From Clostridia bacterium (GTDB taxonomy: Bacteria; Bacillota; Clostridia; Oscillospirales; Acutalibacteraceae): a stretch of 10,578 nucleotides of DNA. The stretch is from assembly GCA_017387165.1 (NCBI GenBank), contig JAFOFS010000171.1, positions 1-10,578 on the forward strand, read 5' to 3'. The position numbers were made by a program, and so were the translations under genes. This document shows positions 1 through 6,032 of the stretch, piece after piece (the first letter of the stretch is position 1; every line of letters begins with the position of its first letter). The notes beneath the pieces were generated by a model, which ran no database searches, had not been told where the DNA came from, and saw nothing but the letters and a program-made list of their open reading frames with translations.

Positions 1-447
1 CTGGCTCTCCACGATGGTGTCGGTGGCCGGCACGACCGTGTCGGTTGCGCCGTAGCGGACGGCCGCCTCGATATTTTCCGCAATGATACGGGCGGTCACG
101 AACGGACGCACCGCATCGTGGGTGACGATGATGGTTTCATCGTCCAGACCGTCGGTCTGCTCGATATAGCGGATGGCGTTCATAATCGTTTCGTTACGGG
201 TGTCGCCGCCCTGCAGGACGATCACACGCTCGTCGGACAGACCGGCCTTGGTCAGCACGTCCTTGGTGTAGGTGACCCACTGCTCGGGGCAAAGGATCAG
301 AATCTTCTCAAACGCGCTGTTTACGTAGAATTTTTCCACGGTATGGGCAATGATGGGCTTGTCCTTCAGCATCAGATACTGCTTTGGTTTTTCAACGTTT
401 CCCATTCTGCTGCCGATACCACCGGCTGCGATAACCGCATAAATCAT
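1..447 (-). CDS. tarI: Ribitol-5-phosphate cytidylyltransferase, TarI-like (IspD family), 3' end cut off
   Basis: The 149 visible residues are the N-terminal two thirds of an IspD/TarI-fold cytidylyltransferase, which joins a sugar- or polyol-phosphate to CTP. The nucleotide-binding loop AAGGIGSRMGNVEKPKQY (residues 7-24) is intact, and THDAVRPF (109-116) is the conserved central motif. The GNV after the Gly-rich loop, QWVTYTKD near 56-63 and the ITH/VTHDAVRPF region with a following R-I-I-x-E-N resemble Staphylococcus TarI as I recall it more than the MEP-pathway IspD. TarI makes CDP-ribitol for teichoic-type polymers in the cytoplasm. The neighbouring TagB/TagF-family polymerase supports this, and a TarJ-type reductase would be expected beyond the left edge. 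The ATG is set by GAGGTG six bases upstream. It has its own promoter. Family call is firm; TarI over IspD is inference of moderate strength. Confidence 0.85.
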   Translation of the reverse strand, partial: MIYAVIAAGGIGSRMGNVEKPKQYLMLKDKPIIAHTVEKFYVNSAFEKILILCPEQWVTYTKDVLTKAGLSDERVIVLQGGDTRNETIMNAIRYIEQTDGLDDETIIVTHDAVRPFVTARIIAENIEAAVRYGATDTVVPATDTIVESQ

Positions 448-453
448 ATTTTT

Positions 454-459
454 CACCTC
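454..459 (-). promoter_or_regulatory. Ribosome binding site of tarI
   Basis: GAGGTG on the minus strand lies six bases before the ATG at 447 and fixes that start. Confidence 0.7.
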
Positions 460-480
460 AACTGTTAGTTTGCATCTTTC

Positions 481-509
481 AGTATAACTTACTCGGCAAG
501 GTTTGTCAA
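481..509 (-). promoter_or_regulatory. Sigma-A promoter of tarI
   Basis: Minus-strand TTGACA (504-509) and TATACT (481-486) are separated by exactly 17 bases. The -35 box is a perfect consensus and the -10 differs at one position. The -35 overlaps the TGA stop of the upstream polymerase gene (506-508). Transcription would start near 474, giving a leader of about 27 bases. tarI can therefore be expressed independently of the polymerase gene. Confidence 0.8.
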
Positions 510-1783
510 TCTGCTTTCGGAATACGATGGTAGTCGTCCTTCGGCAGAGGATGCGCTCGTTTGACGCTCTCGTACGCTTCCCCGAGCACCGTCTGCACGA
601 TGCGCTCGGTCGCGTGTCCGTCACAGGCGGACATAAACTTCTCACGGAAGTCGGTCACCTGCTGCCGATCGAATCGCTCGTCCAAATGGAGGACGAAATC
701 GATCACCTGCTCGGTATCGGTCACCACCGGTCCGGGAGTCAGGTCGTAGTAATCGTAGTAGAAGCCGCGCCAATCAAAGTAATCGGCAAGGTCGTGCGCC
801 AGAAACAGCATCGGACGCCCAAACAACGAGTACTCGAAAATAAGGGAGGAATAGTCCGAAATGCAGATATCGCTGACACAGAGCAGCTCCTCGATGCTCA
901 ATTCCGCAGACAGATCCAGCGCAAACGAGCCGGCGCAGTCCGTCGGGATCGGCGGTCGGTTTTTCACAAACGGATGGTGCTTCACCACCAAAACGTACTC
1001 CTCCCCCAGCGCTTCGCGCAGGCGGGCAACGTCCAGCACGTCGGGGGCTTCGGCGGTCTGGACGCTGCCGCGGACGGTCGGGGCGTACAGAATGACCTTT
1101 TTGCCCTTGGCGGCAGGAAATTTCGCATACAGCGCCTCGTACGCGCCGGACACATACGGCTCGTCGTAGAAGATATCCGTGCGGCTGCAGCCGAGCGGCT
1201 TGACCACGCCGCTTTCACGGGTATAGTTCATCGCTTCCTCATACGCCCACATCACCTCGGGACTGCTGACCGTGATATGGGTGAGATTGCGGTTGAGCGG
1301 AAACAGCTCCAGCGAGCGACGGGAGGCACCGAACAGGGAATCCGCCGTGCTGTAGCCGAAGCGCTTAAACGCGCCGCAGGCGTGCCAAAGCTGCGTCATC
1401 ACCGTTTCGGGGCGAACGTTGAAGCGAGCAAACACCGCCGTACTGTCATTGAAAAACACGTATTTGGCGGTGGCGACGTCTTTCAGCATCGCCACACAGC
1501 GGCGCAACCGTTCGATCCGTCCTGCCGCCCCCTCACGCAGGAAGTGGCAGCGCAGCGACAGCTCCGTTTCGGCGTACAGCTTGTCGTACAGCAGCTGAAA
1601 GCTGTTGCTGATTCCCGTAAAGCGGATCTCGACAAACACCGCCTTGCGCTCGTCCACGGGCGCTTTGGCGTATTTTTTATAGATGCGCGGATAGAGAAAA
1701 CCGATGGTAGCCTCCAAATACAGGCGGTTGAGCTTTCCCATCAGCACGTTTTTCACTTTTTGCAGAAACGACAGTTGTTGCAC
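506..1783 (-). CDS. TagB/TagF/TarL-family polyol-phosphate transferase (CDP-glycerol glycerophosphotransferase family)
   Basis: This 425-residue protein belongs to the family that transfers glycerol- or ribitol-phosphate from the CDP-activated form to a growing wall polymer at the inner membrane face. Visible family signatures are QLWHACGAFKRFGYS (131-145), matching the usual W-H-G region with its catalytic-type His, YAPTVRG (233-239), VVKHHPF (266-272) and SDICISDYSSLIFEYSLFGRP (304-324). The length fits a single-domain TagF/TarL-like enzyme. The N-terminal part (about 1-45) is basic and amphipathic, as expected for peripheral membrane attachment. The start is GTG at 1783, seven bases after AAAGGAGG. 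Adjacent tarI suggests ribitol-phosphate as the unit, which would make it TarL-like, but glycerol phosphate cannot be excluded from sequence. No convincing promoter lies directly upstream; it may be read through from the CofE-like gene. Confidence 0.9.
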   Translation of the reverse strand: MQQLSFLQKVKNVLMGKLNRLYLEATIGFLYPRIYKKYAKAPVDERKAVFVEIRFTGISNSFQLLYDKLYAETELSLRCHFLREGAAGRIERLRRCVAMLKDVATAKYVFFNDSTAVFARFNVRPETVMTQLWHACGAFKRFGYSTADSLFGASRRSLELFPLNRNLTHITVSSPEVMWAYEEAMNYTRESGVVKPLGCSRTDIFYDEPYVSGAYEALYAKFPAAKGKKVILYAPTVRGSVQTAEAPDVLDVARLREALGEEYVLVVKHHPFVKNRPPIPTDCAGSFALDLSAELSIEELLCVSDICISDYSSLIFEYSLFGRPMLFLAHDLADYFDWRGFYYDYYDLTPGPVVTDTEQVIDFVLHLDERFDRQQVTDFREKFMSACDGHATERIVQTVLGEAYESVKRAHPLPKDDYHRIPKAD

Positions 1784-1790
1784 CGGATCG

Positions 1791-1798
1791 CCTCCTTT
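1791..1798 (-). promoter_or_regulatory. Ribosome binding site fixing a GTG start
   Basis: AAAGGAGG on the minus strand, seven bases before GTG at 1783. It selects this non-ATG codon as the start of the TagB/TagF-family gene. Confidence 0.8.
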
Positions 1799-1820
1799 CG
1801 ATAATCGTCCGAAGTCATCT

Positions 1821-1870
1821 CATTCACGCCAAACAGTCCCGATACACGAGCATCGGGACTGTGGTGAATG
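1821..1870 (-). terminator. Two-tier hairpin after the CofE-like gene, weak T tract
   Basis: ACAGTCCCGAT (1833-1843) pairs perfectly over 11 bp with ATCGGGACTGT (1852-1862) around an 8-base loop. An outer helix CATTCAC (1821-1827) with GTGAATG (1864-1870) extends it across an uneven internal loop. It begins three bases beyond the TAA at 1874-1876. On the minus strand the inner stem is followed only by TTTGG, so it may be a leaky terminator, an attenuator or an mRNA 3'-end stabiliser ahead of the polymerase gene. Confidence 0.5.
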
Positions 1871-1873
1871 GAT

Positions 1874-2623
1874 TTACTTTTTCTCGCGAATGAGAATAAA
1901 CGGGGTCAGTTCATCGTCCTGACCGGCCGGATTATCCCGAATGAGATCCAGCAGACTCTTCGGATCGCGATCTGCCAGATCGGGCGAGGTCGCCAGCAAT
2001 TCCTGGTTAATGTCGTTGGCATCCACCAGCACCGTGCTGACGCCCGTTTGGTCATACACCTTTTTGCAAAGCGCATCGGGGTTGCTCGGCATCAGCACCG
2101 CCATCGTGTGATACACCTCAAACGATGAGTGGCTGTAGAAGCCGTCGATACCGGCGACGTCCTTGCCCGCAATCTCATAAAACACGCCGCGGCGGCCGAA
2201 CAGGCGGCAGACCGCGCCGCAGACGCTCGCCCACAAAATACGCGGCAAGCCCTTCATATCGATCGCCAGCTGCAATTTATACGGCTCGTCCATACCGATA
2301 CCGGCGGTGGTACGGGTGGCGAATTTGGAGAGGAACTTGGCCCAGAAGCCGAGCTTGACGTCCGACATCTGGACGGTATCGTCCTGGCACATGGCCGCCA
2401 CCTTTTCGCTGGAGAACACGACGTCCCCCTCCTGCCACAGCGGCAGGACGTAACGGCGGACCAGTTCGACGTAGTCCTCGCCACGCTCCACGAAATGGGT
2501 CTGAATCGCCATACAGGCGTACGTCTTGCCATCCACCGTGCGATCGTCGCGGGTGAAATAGGTGACGCCGTTCACCTGCTCGGCAGGCTTACCGTAATTG
2601 AGATTTTCAGCGTTCGGATTCAT
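1874..2623 (-). CDS. Coenzyme F420:L-glutamate ligase (CofE)-like protein
   Basis: The 249-residue protein resembles the CofE/F420-0 gamma-glutamyl ligase family, which adds glutamate to F420-0 using GTP. Supporting segments are EGDVVFSSEKVAAMCQ (65-80), like the family's 'GDvvvvsqKvvs' strand-helix, TTAGIGMDEPYKLQLAID (105-122), and a C-terminal VLVDANDINQELLATS (198-213), like the family's D-A-N-D motif. A hydrophobic stretch at about 125-150 may be buried or membrane-facing. Nothing else here suggests F420 synthesis, and F420 is not expected in such Clostridia, so the substrate is unknown and a different amide-forming reaction is possible. It starts 17 bases after the P-loop gene, with its AAAGGAAG ribosome site abutting the upstream stop, so the two are surely co-transcribed. 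Family assignment is by recognition of motifs and would need a profile search. Confidence 0.65.
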   Translation of the reverse strand: MNPNAENLNYGKPAEQVNGVTYFTRDDRTVDGKTYACMAIQTHFVERGEDYVELVRRYVLPLWQEGDVVFSSEKVAAMCQDDTVQMSDVKLGFWAKFLSKFATRTTAGIGMDEPYKLQLAIDMKGLPRILWASVCGAVCRLFGRRGVFYEIAGKDVAGIDGFYSHSSFEVYHTMAVLMPSNPDALCKKVYDQTGVSTVLVDANDINQELLATSPDLADRDPKSLLDLIRDNPAGQDDELTPFILIREKK

Positions 2624-2640
2624 AGCGTTTTTCGCTTCCT

Positions 2641-3057
2641 TTACAGTTCCTGCACAAACTTCTTGACGTCAGCCGGCACCTCGGACAGATCCGCCGAAAC
2701 CGACAGCGTCACGTTGATGTTGAGCTGAGCGGACAGCTTGTCCAGCTTATCCACGAAGGCTTCGAGCGAAGCGAGATCGCCGCCGCCGATCTTCATGGTG
2801 GAATCGACGTACACGTCGGTCACGTCGTAGTTGGCGGAGCACATACCGGCAATATAGCCGTACAGCGCCGCAAAGCCAAACACGCCGTACTCGTCGGCGC
2901 AGGCCAGACGGGTCTTGTGGCTCAGGCCCAAAGTCAAGGTATTATCCTTCTCAATAAATACAACGACACCGTTGGACGCCTCGGTCGCCGCAGCGCACAG
3001 CTCCAGCAACTTTTTGGTCTTACCGGTACCCTTTTTACCAAGCAAAATAGTCAACAT
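2641..3057 (-). CDS. Small P-loop NTPase-like protein of unknown function
   Basis: This 138-residue protein opens with a Walker A loop, LLGKKGTGKTKK (5-16), directly after the first beta strand. A likely Walker B-type strand, DVYVDST (about 81-87), ends in Asp. Two further predicted strands (VVVFIEKD, 31-38; NVTLSVSAD, 115-123) complete a minimal RecA/P-loop-like sheet. It is much shorter than PilT- or ABC-type ATPases, although short proteins like this are sometimes named 'PilT' in databases. No membrane segment or signal peptide is seen. The ATG follows GGAGGATAAGACT. It sits 60 bases after pgi and 17 bases before the CofE-like gene. Nucleotide binding is well supported; the role is not known. 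A nucleotide-dependent partner of the CofE-like protein is conceivable but is only inference from position. Confidence 0.75.
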   Translation of the reverse strand: MLTILLGKKGTGKTKKLLELCAAATEASNGVVVFIEKDNTLTLGLSHKTRLACADEYGVFGFAALYGYIAGMCSANYDVTDVYVDSTMKIGGGDLASLEAFVDKLDKLSAQLNINVTLSVSADLSEVPADVKKFVQEL

Positions 3058-3117
3058 AGTCTTATCCTCCGTTTTTATGTATTGCGGCTGCCCGCCGCGG
3101 GGGTTTATGTCAACGCA

Positions 3118-4449
3118 TCAAAGACGCGCTTCCAACGCTGCTTTTTCCGACTCGTAGCCGGGCTTGCCCAGCAGGGCAAACATATTCTTCTTGTAGCTCT
3201 CAACACCCGGCTGGTCAAACGGGTTGACCCCCAGCATATAGCCGGAGATGGCGCAGGCCTTCTCGAAGAAGTAGATGAGATAGCCCAGCGACTTTTCCTG
3301 CCTATCCGCGACGTTGAGCACAAAGGTCGGCGTGCCGCCGTCCGCATGCGCCAGCGTCGTGCCGAGGAACGCCTTGCGGTTGACCTCTGCCATGCTCTTG
3401 CCGGTGAGGAAGTTCAGACCGTCGATGTTCTCGGGATCTTCTTCAATGATGAATTCACGCTGCGGCTGCTCGAAATTCATCACCGTTTCGAACAGGATAT
3501 TCGCGCCGTCCTGCACGAACTGACCGAGCGAATGCAGATCGGTGGAGAACACCACCGAGCCGGGGAACAGACCCTTGCCGTCCTTGCCCTCGCTCTCGCC
3601 GTACAGCTGCTTCCACCACTCGTTGAGCATGGTCGCGTTCGGCTCATAGGAAACCATCAGTTCCACCGCACGGCCCTTGCGCAGCATCAGCTGACGGGCA
3701 GCGGCGTATTGGTAGCAGGCGTTTTTCGCGATATCGGGATCGCACAGCTCCTTCTGCGCCAGCGCCGCACCCTCCATCAGAGCGTCGATATCGCAGCCGG
3801 CAACGGCGATGGGCAGCAAGCCAACCGCCGTCAGCACCGAGAAGCGACCGCCGACGTTATCCGGCACCACGAAGGTCTCGTAGCCCTCACGGTCGGCCAG
3901 ACCCTTGAGCGTGCCGCGTGCCTTATCGGTGGTCACGTAGATGCGGCGGCGAGCCTCCTCCACGCCGACCGTCTTTTCGAGGTAGGCGCGGAACACACGG
4001 AAAGCGATCGCCGGCTCGGTCGTCGTGCCCGATTTGGAGATCACGTTGACCGAAACGCGCTTGCCCTCGCAGATATCCAGCAGATCCTGCAGAGCGGTCG
4101 AGCTGATGCTGTTGCCGCAAAAATAGACATCCGGGGTGTCCTTCGGCTTGGCGTTATAATTCGGGGATTTCAAAAACTCGATCGCCGCGCGGGCGCCGAG
4201 ATAAGACCCACCGATGCCGATGACAACGAGGATGTCCGTATCTTCTTTCATACGAGCCGCCGCCGCTTTGATGCGGGCGAACTCTTCTTTATCGTAGTCG
4301 GTGGGCAACGTTACCCAACCCAGAAAATCGTTACCGGCACCGTTTCCGGCGGTCAGCGTTTCGTGCGCCGCGGTCACAGCATTCTGCAAACCGGCCCACT
4401 CATGCTCACGCACGAAAGGTGCTGCGTAACGAGCGTCAAAGGTCACCAT
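3118..4449 (-). CDS. pgi: Glucose-6-phosphate isomerase
   Basis: The enzyme interconverts glucose-6-phosphate and fructose-6-phosphate in cytoplasmic glycolysis/gluconeogenesis. The 443 residues match the short bacterial (Bacillus/Clostridia) form. Phosphate- and substrate-binding segments are all present: VIGIGGSYLG (76-85), ISKSGTTTEPA (137-147), NVGGRFSVLT (198-207, PGI signature 1), the active-site Glu in LYGESEGK (about 282-289), the ring-opening His in DLHSLGQ (304-310), and the catalytic Lys in QPGVESYKKN (413-422, signature 2). No disrupted motifs. The ATG at 4449 has AAAGGAGTG upstream and a clear sigma-A-type promoter at 4502-4530. It heads a probable operon with the P-loop and CofE-like genes. 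Fructose-6-phosphate also feeds amino-sugar and wall precursor synthesis, but the link to neighbouring envelope genes is inference. Confidence 0.97.
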   Translation of the reverse strand: MVTFDARYAAPFVREHEWAGLQNAVTAAHETLTAGNGAGNDFLGWVTLPTDYDKEEFARIKAAAARMKEDTDILVVIGIGGSYLGARAAIEFLKSPNYNAKPKDTPDVYFCGNSISSTALQDLLDICEGKRVSVNVISKSGTTTEPAIAFRVFRAYLEKTVGVEEARRRIYVTTDKARGTLKGLADREGYETFVVPDNVGGRFSVLTAVGLLPIAVAGCDIDALMEGAALAQKELCDPDIAKNACYQYAAARQLMLRKGRAVELMVSYEPNATMLNEWWKQLYGESEGKDGKGLFPGSVVFSTDLHSLGQFVQDGANILFETVMNFEQPQREFIIEEDPENIDGLNFLTGKSMAEVNRKAFLGTTLAHADGGTPTFVLNVADRQEKSLGYLIYFFEKACAISGYMLGVNPFDQPGVESYKKNMFALLGKPGYESEKAALEARL

Positions 4450-4501
4450 ACTACTTTCACTCCTTTGCTTACGGGTAATTCACCCATCGATTTATGGTCT
4501 T

Positions 4502-4530
4502 ATTGTACTATATTCGGAAAGATTTTGCAA
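4502..4530 (-). promoter_or_regulatory. Sigma-A promoter of pgi
   Basis: Minus-strand TTGCAA (4525-4530) and TACAAT (4502-4507) are spaced by 17 bases. The region is AT-rich. Transcription would begin near 4495, leaving a leader of about 46 bases before the pgi ATG. It lies just downstream of the dacF terminator, so pgi starts a new unit. Confidence 0.7.
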
Positions 4531-4551
4531 CCGTTTTTAAGCATTTTTTTC

Positions 4552-4586
4552 AAAAAATACAGGAAAACTTTCGGTCGGTTTTCTGT
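4552..4586 (-). terminator. Intrinsic terminator of the D-Ala-D-Ala carboxypeptidase gene
   Basis: Read on the minus strand, ACAGAAAAC and GTTTTCCTGT (4559-4568 with 4578-4586) form a stem with one bulged C and a 9-base loop, followed at once by ATTTTTT. It lies about 30 bases past the TAA at 4616. The stem is AT-rich, so efficiency may be moderate. Confidence 0.5.
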
Positions 4587-4615
4587 CAAAAGCGACGAAA
4601 TTCCGGCCGACAGGG

Positions 4616-5845
4616 TTAATGTCCCCCCAAAAGGGCGATCAACAACCGACTAAACGCCTTCCCCACCGTCATCCGTTCCACCGCAGAAGCGGCGAGAATC
4701 GGATAGGTGGCGACAGCCGTTTCCCCGAGAAGTACCTCCACTTTGCCGAGCGTCTGCCCCTCCAGCACGGGGGCTTCCACGTTTTTCGCCAGCGTCACCC
4801 GATAGCCGACCAGCGACTCCTCCCCTTTCTTCAGCAGAAGGGGCTCCATCGGGCGAACGGTGAGAGCCACTTGCCGTTCCACACCACGCAGCACCGGCAC
4901 CGGTTCCATCTGCCCAACGTCCACCGACGGCGTGTACACGGTATAGTTGGCGAAGCCGTAATCCAGCAGCTGACGCGCACCGGCAAAGCGATGGTCGGTC
5001 GTGTCGCTCCCCAGCACCACGGCGCACATCGCCACTCCGTCCCGCTCGGCGGTAGCGGAAAGGCAATAGCCTGCGCCCGAGGTGGTGCCGGTCTTCATAC
5101 CGGTGGCGCCTTTATAATACCGTACCAATTTGTTGGTATTGACCAGCTGCGATTGACCGTCGCGCAGGGTGTCCATCCAGATGGTGGTGTAGTTGGTGAC
5201 CGCCTGATGCCGCAGCAATTCACGGGTCATCACCGCCACGTCGGCGGCGGAGGACACCGCCGTATCGTCCAGACCGCAGCAATCCTTGAAATGCGTATCG
5301 GTCATCCCGAGCTGCTCGGCGCGGGCGTTCATCTGCGCCACGAAAGCATCCACGCTGCCGCTCAAATGCTCCGCCATCATCGCGCAGGCGTCGTTGGCGG
5401 ATACCACTGCGATCGCTTTGAGCAGCTCGTGCACCGTCATCTGCTCCCCCTCCTCCAGCCAGATCTGCGATCCGCCGTAGGCGGCGGCCGTGCCGGAGCA
5501 GGTCACCACGTCCTCTAAAGTCAAACGACCGTTTTCGATCGCCTCAAAAATCAGCAGCAGGGTCATAATTTTGGTGACCGACGCAATGGGCATCGGCGTG
5601 TGACTGTCCTGCTCGTACAAAAGCGTCCCGGTGGACAGCTCCATCAGCACCGCGCCTTTCGCCTGAATATCCAGACCGTCGGCGGCAGTCGGAACGGACG
5701 CGTTCTGCCACAGCTCCGCTTCGGTCGCCAGAATGAGCGATTCGGGCGTTTCCCCCGATTCCTGCTCATACAACCACTCCGCACGGGCGGTCAGCGGCAC
5801 AACCAGCATACACAACGATAAAAGCAAACTCAATAAGCGTTTCAT
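4616..5845 (-). CDS. dacF: D-alanyl-D-alanine carboxypeptidase (DacF/PBP5-type, peptidase S11)
   Basis: This secreted penicillin-binding protein removes the terminal D-Ala from peptidoglycan stem peptides, limiting cross-linking. A signal peptide occupies residues 1-22 (KR, a Leu-rich core, then LTARA). The three active-site motifs are intact: S89-V-T-K92 with the nucleophile Ser in PIASVTKIMT, S149-A-N151 in VVSANDAC, and K251-T-G in GMKTGTTSGAG. A PBP5-type beta-rich C-terminal domain spans about 305-385. The last 20 residues (VGKAFSRLLIALLGGH) look like the amphipathic membrane anchor typical of these enzymes. Length (409) is normal. The ATG follows GGAGGAGG. It ends in its own terminator and is divergent from the dockerin-SpoIID gene, which also acts on peptidoglycan. 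Whether it is the vegetative (dacA) or spore-associated (dacF/dacB) paralogue cannot be settled from this window; the symbol is a best guess. Confidence 0.93.
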   Translation of the reverse strand: MKRLLSLLLSLCMLVVPLTARAEWLYEQESGETPESLILATEAELWQNASVPTAADGLDIQAKGAVLMELSTGTLLYEQDSHTPMPIASVTKIMTLLLIFEAIENGRLTLEDVVTCSGTAAAYGGSQIWLEEGEQMTVHELLKAIAVVSANDACAMMAEHLSGSVDAFVAQMNARAEQLGMTDTHFKDCCGLDDTAVSSAADVAVMTRELLRHQAVTNYTTIWMDTLRDGQSQLVNTNKLVRYYKGATGMKTGTTSGAGYCLSATAERDGVAMCAVVLGSDTTDHRFAGARQLLDYGFANYTVYTPSVDVGQMEPVPVLRGVERQVALTVRPMEPLLLKKGEESLVGYRVTLAKNVEAPVLEGQTLGKVEVLLGETAVATYPILAASAVERMTVGKAFSRLLIALLGGH

Positions 5846-5867
5846 CGGAACTCCTCCTCCAAACTCG

Positions 5868-5879
5868 TATTGTACTATA
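5868..5879 (-). promoter_or_regulatory. Probable -10 region of the carboxypeptidase gene
   Basis: The minus strand reads TATAGTACAATA, containing two overlapping -10-like hexamers (TATAGT, TACAAT), about 23 bases before the dacF ATG. The same 12-mer forms the -10 region of pgi (4501-4512). No good -35 box is found at 16-18 bases, so either an activator or an alternative sigma factor may be used, or the promoter is weak. Confidence 0.4.
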
Positions 5880-5922
5880 CGCCACGGTGACGGGGTTTAT
5901 GCAGGGAGGAAGCAATGCCCAC

Positions 5923-5951
5923 TTGATTTTCGGACGATTTTCATATATAAT
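5923..5951 (+). promoter_or_regulatory. Sigma-A promoter of the dockerin-SpoIID gene
   Basis: TTGATT (5923-5928) and a perfect TATAAT (5946-5951) are spaced by 17 bases. The transcript would begin near 5958, upstream of the ribosome site AAAGGGGG at 5969-5976. It suggests vegetative rather than sporulation-specific expression. Confidence 0.75.
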
Positions 5952-5968
5952 GAAAAGGAATTCTGACG

Positions 5969-5987
5969 AAAGGGGGCGGTTTTCATC
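5969..5987 (+). promoter_or_regulatory. Ribosome binding site pointing to a non-canonical ATC start
   Basis: AAAGGGGG (5969-5976) is the only Shine-Dalgarno-like sequence near the start of the dockerin-SpoIID reading frame. Eight bases further on, in frame, is ATC (5985-5987). No ATG, GTG or TTG is in frame between the upstream stop (TGA, 5964-5966) and ATG 6033, and ATG 6033 has no ribosome site of its own. Confidence 0.5.
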
Positions 5988-6032
5988 CGATATTGGCTGA
6001 AACGGTCGATCGCTGCGGCGGCGGTCGGCGCG

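Noticed and set aside
118..468. 116-codon open frame on the plus strand
   Set aside because: Opposite the well-supported tarI reading frame, with no ribosome site.
503..1804. 433-codon open frame on the plus strand
   Set aside because: It is the mirror of the polymerase gene on the other strand, lacks a ribosome site and is an Arg/His/Gln-rich translation typical of antisense frames in GC-rich genes.
3084..3098. GCGGC-TGCCC-GCCGC hairpin between pgi and the P-loop gene
   Set aside because: The five-base-pair stem has no T run on the minus strand and is short; it could tune mRNA processing but does not stand as a terminator.
2917..4653. 578-codon open frame on the plus strand, the second longest in the window
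   Set aside because: It lies opposite pgi and part of the P-loop gene, whose motifs are unmistakable. It crosses the pgi promoter and the dacF terminator, and its translation is an Arg/His/Gln-rich shadow.
4619..5518. 299-codon open frame on the plus strand
   Set aside because: Antisense to the carboxypeptidase gene, which has an intact signal peptide and all three active-site motifs.
5868..5898. Possible SigF-like promoter for the carboxypeptidase gene (GCATA, 15 bases, GCGTATAGTA)
   Set aside because: Two positions in the -10 part differ from the Bacillus SigF consensus as I recall it, so it is not distinguishable from chance.
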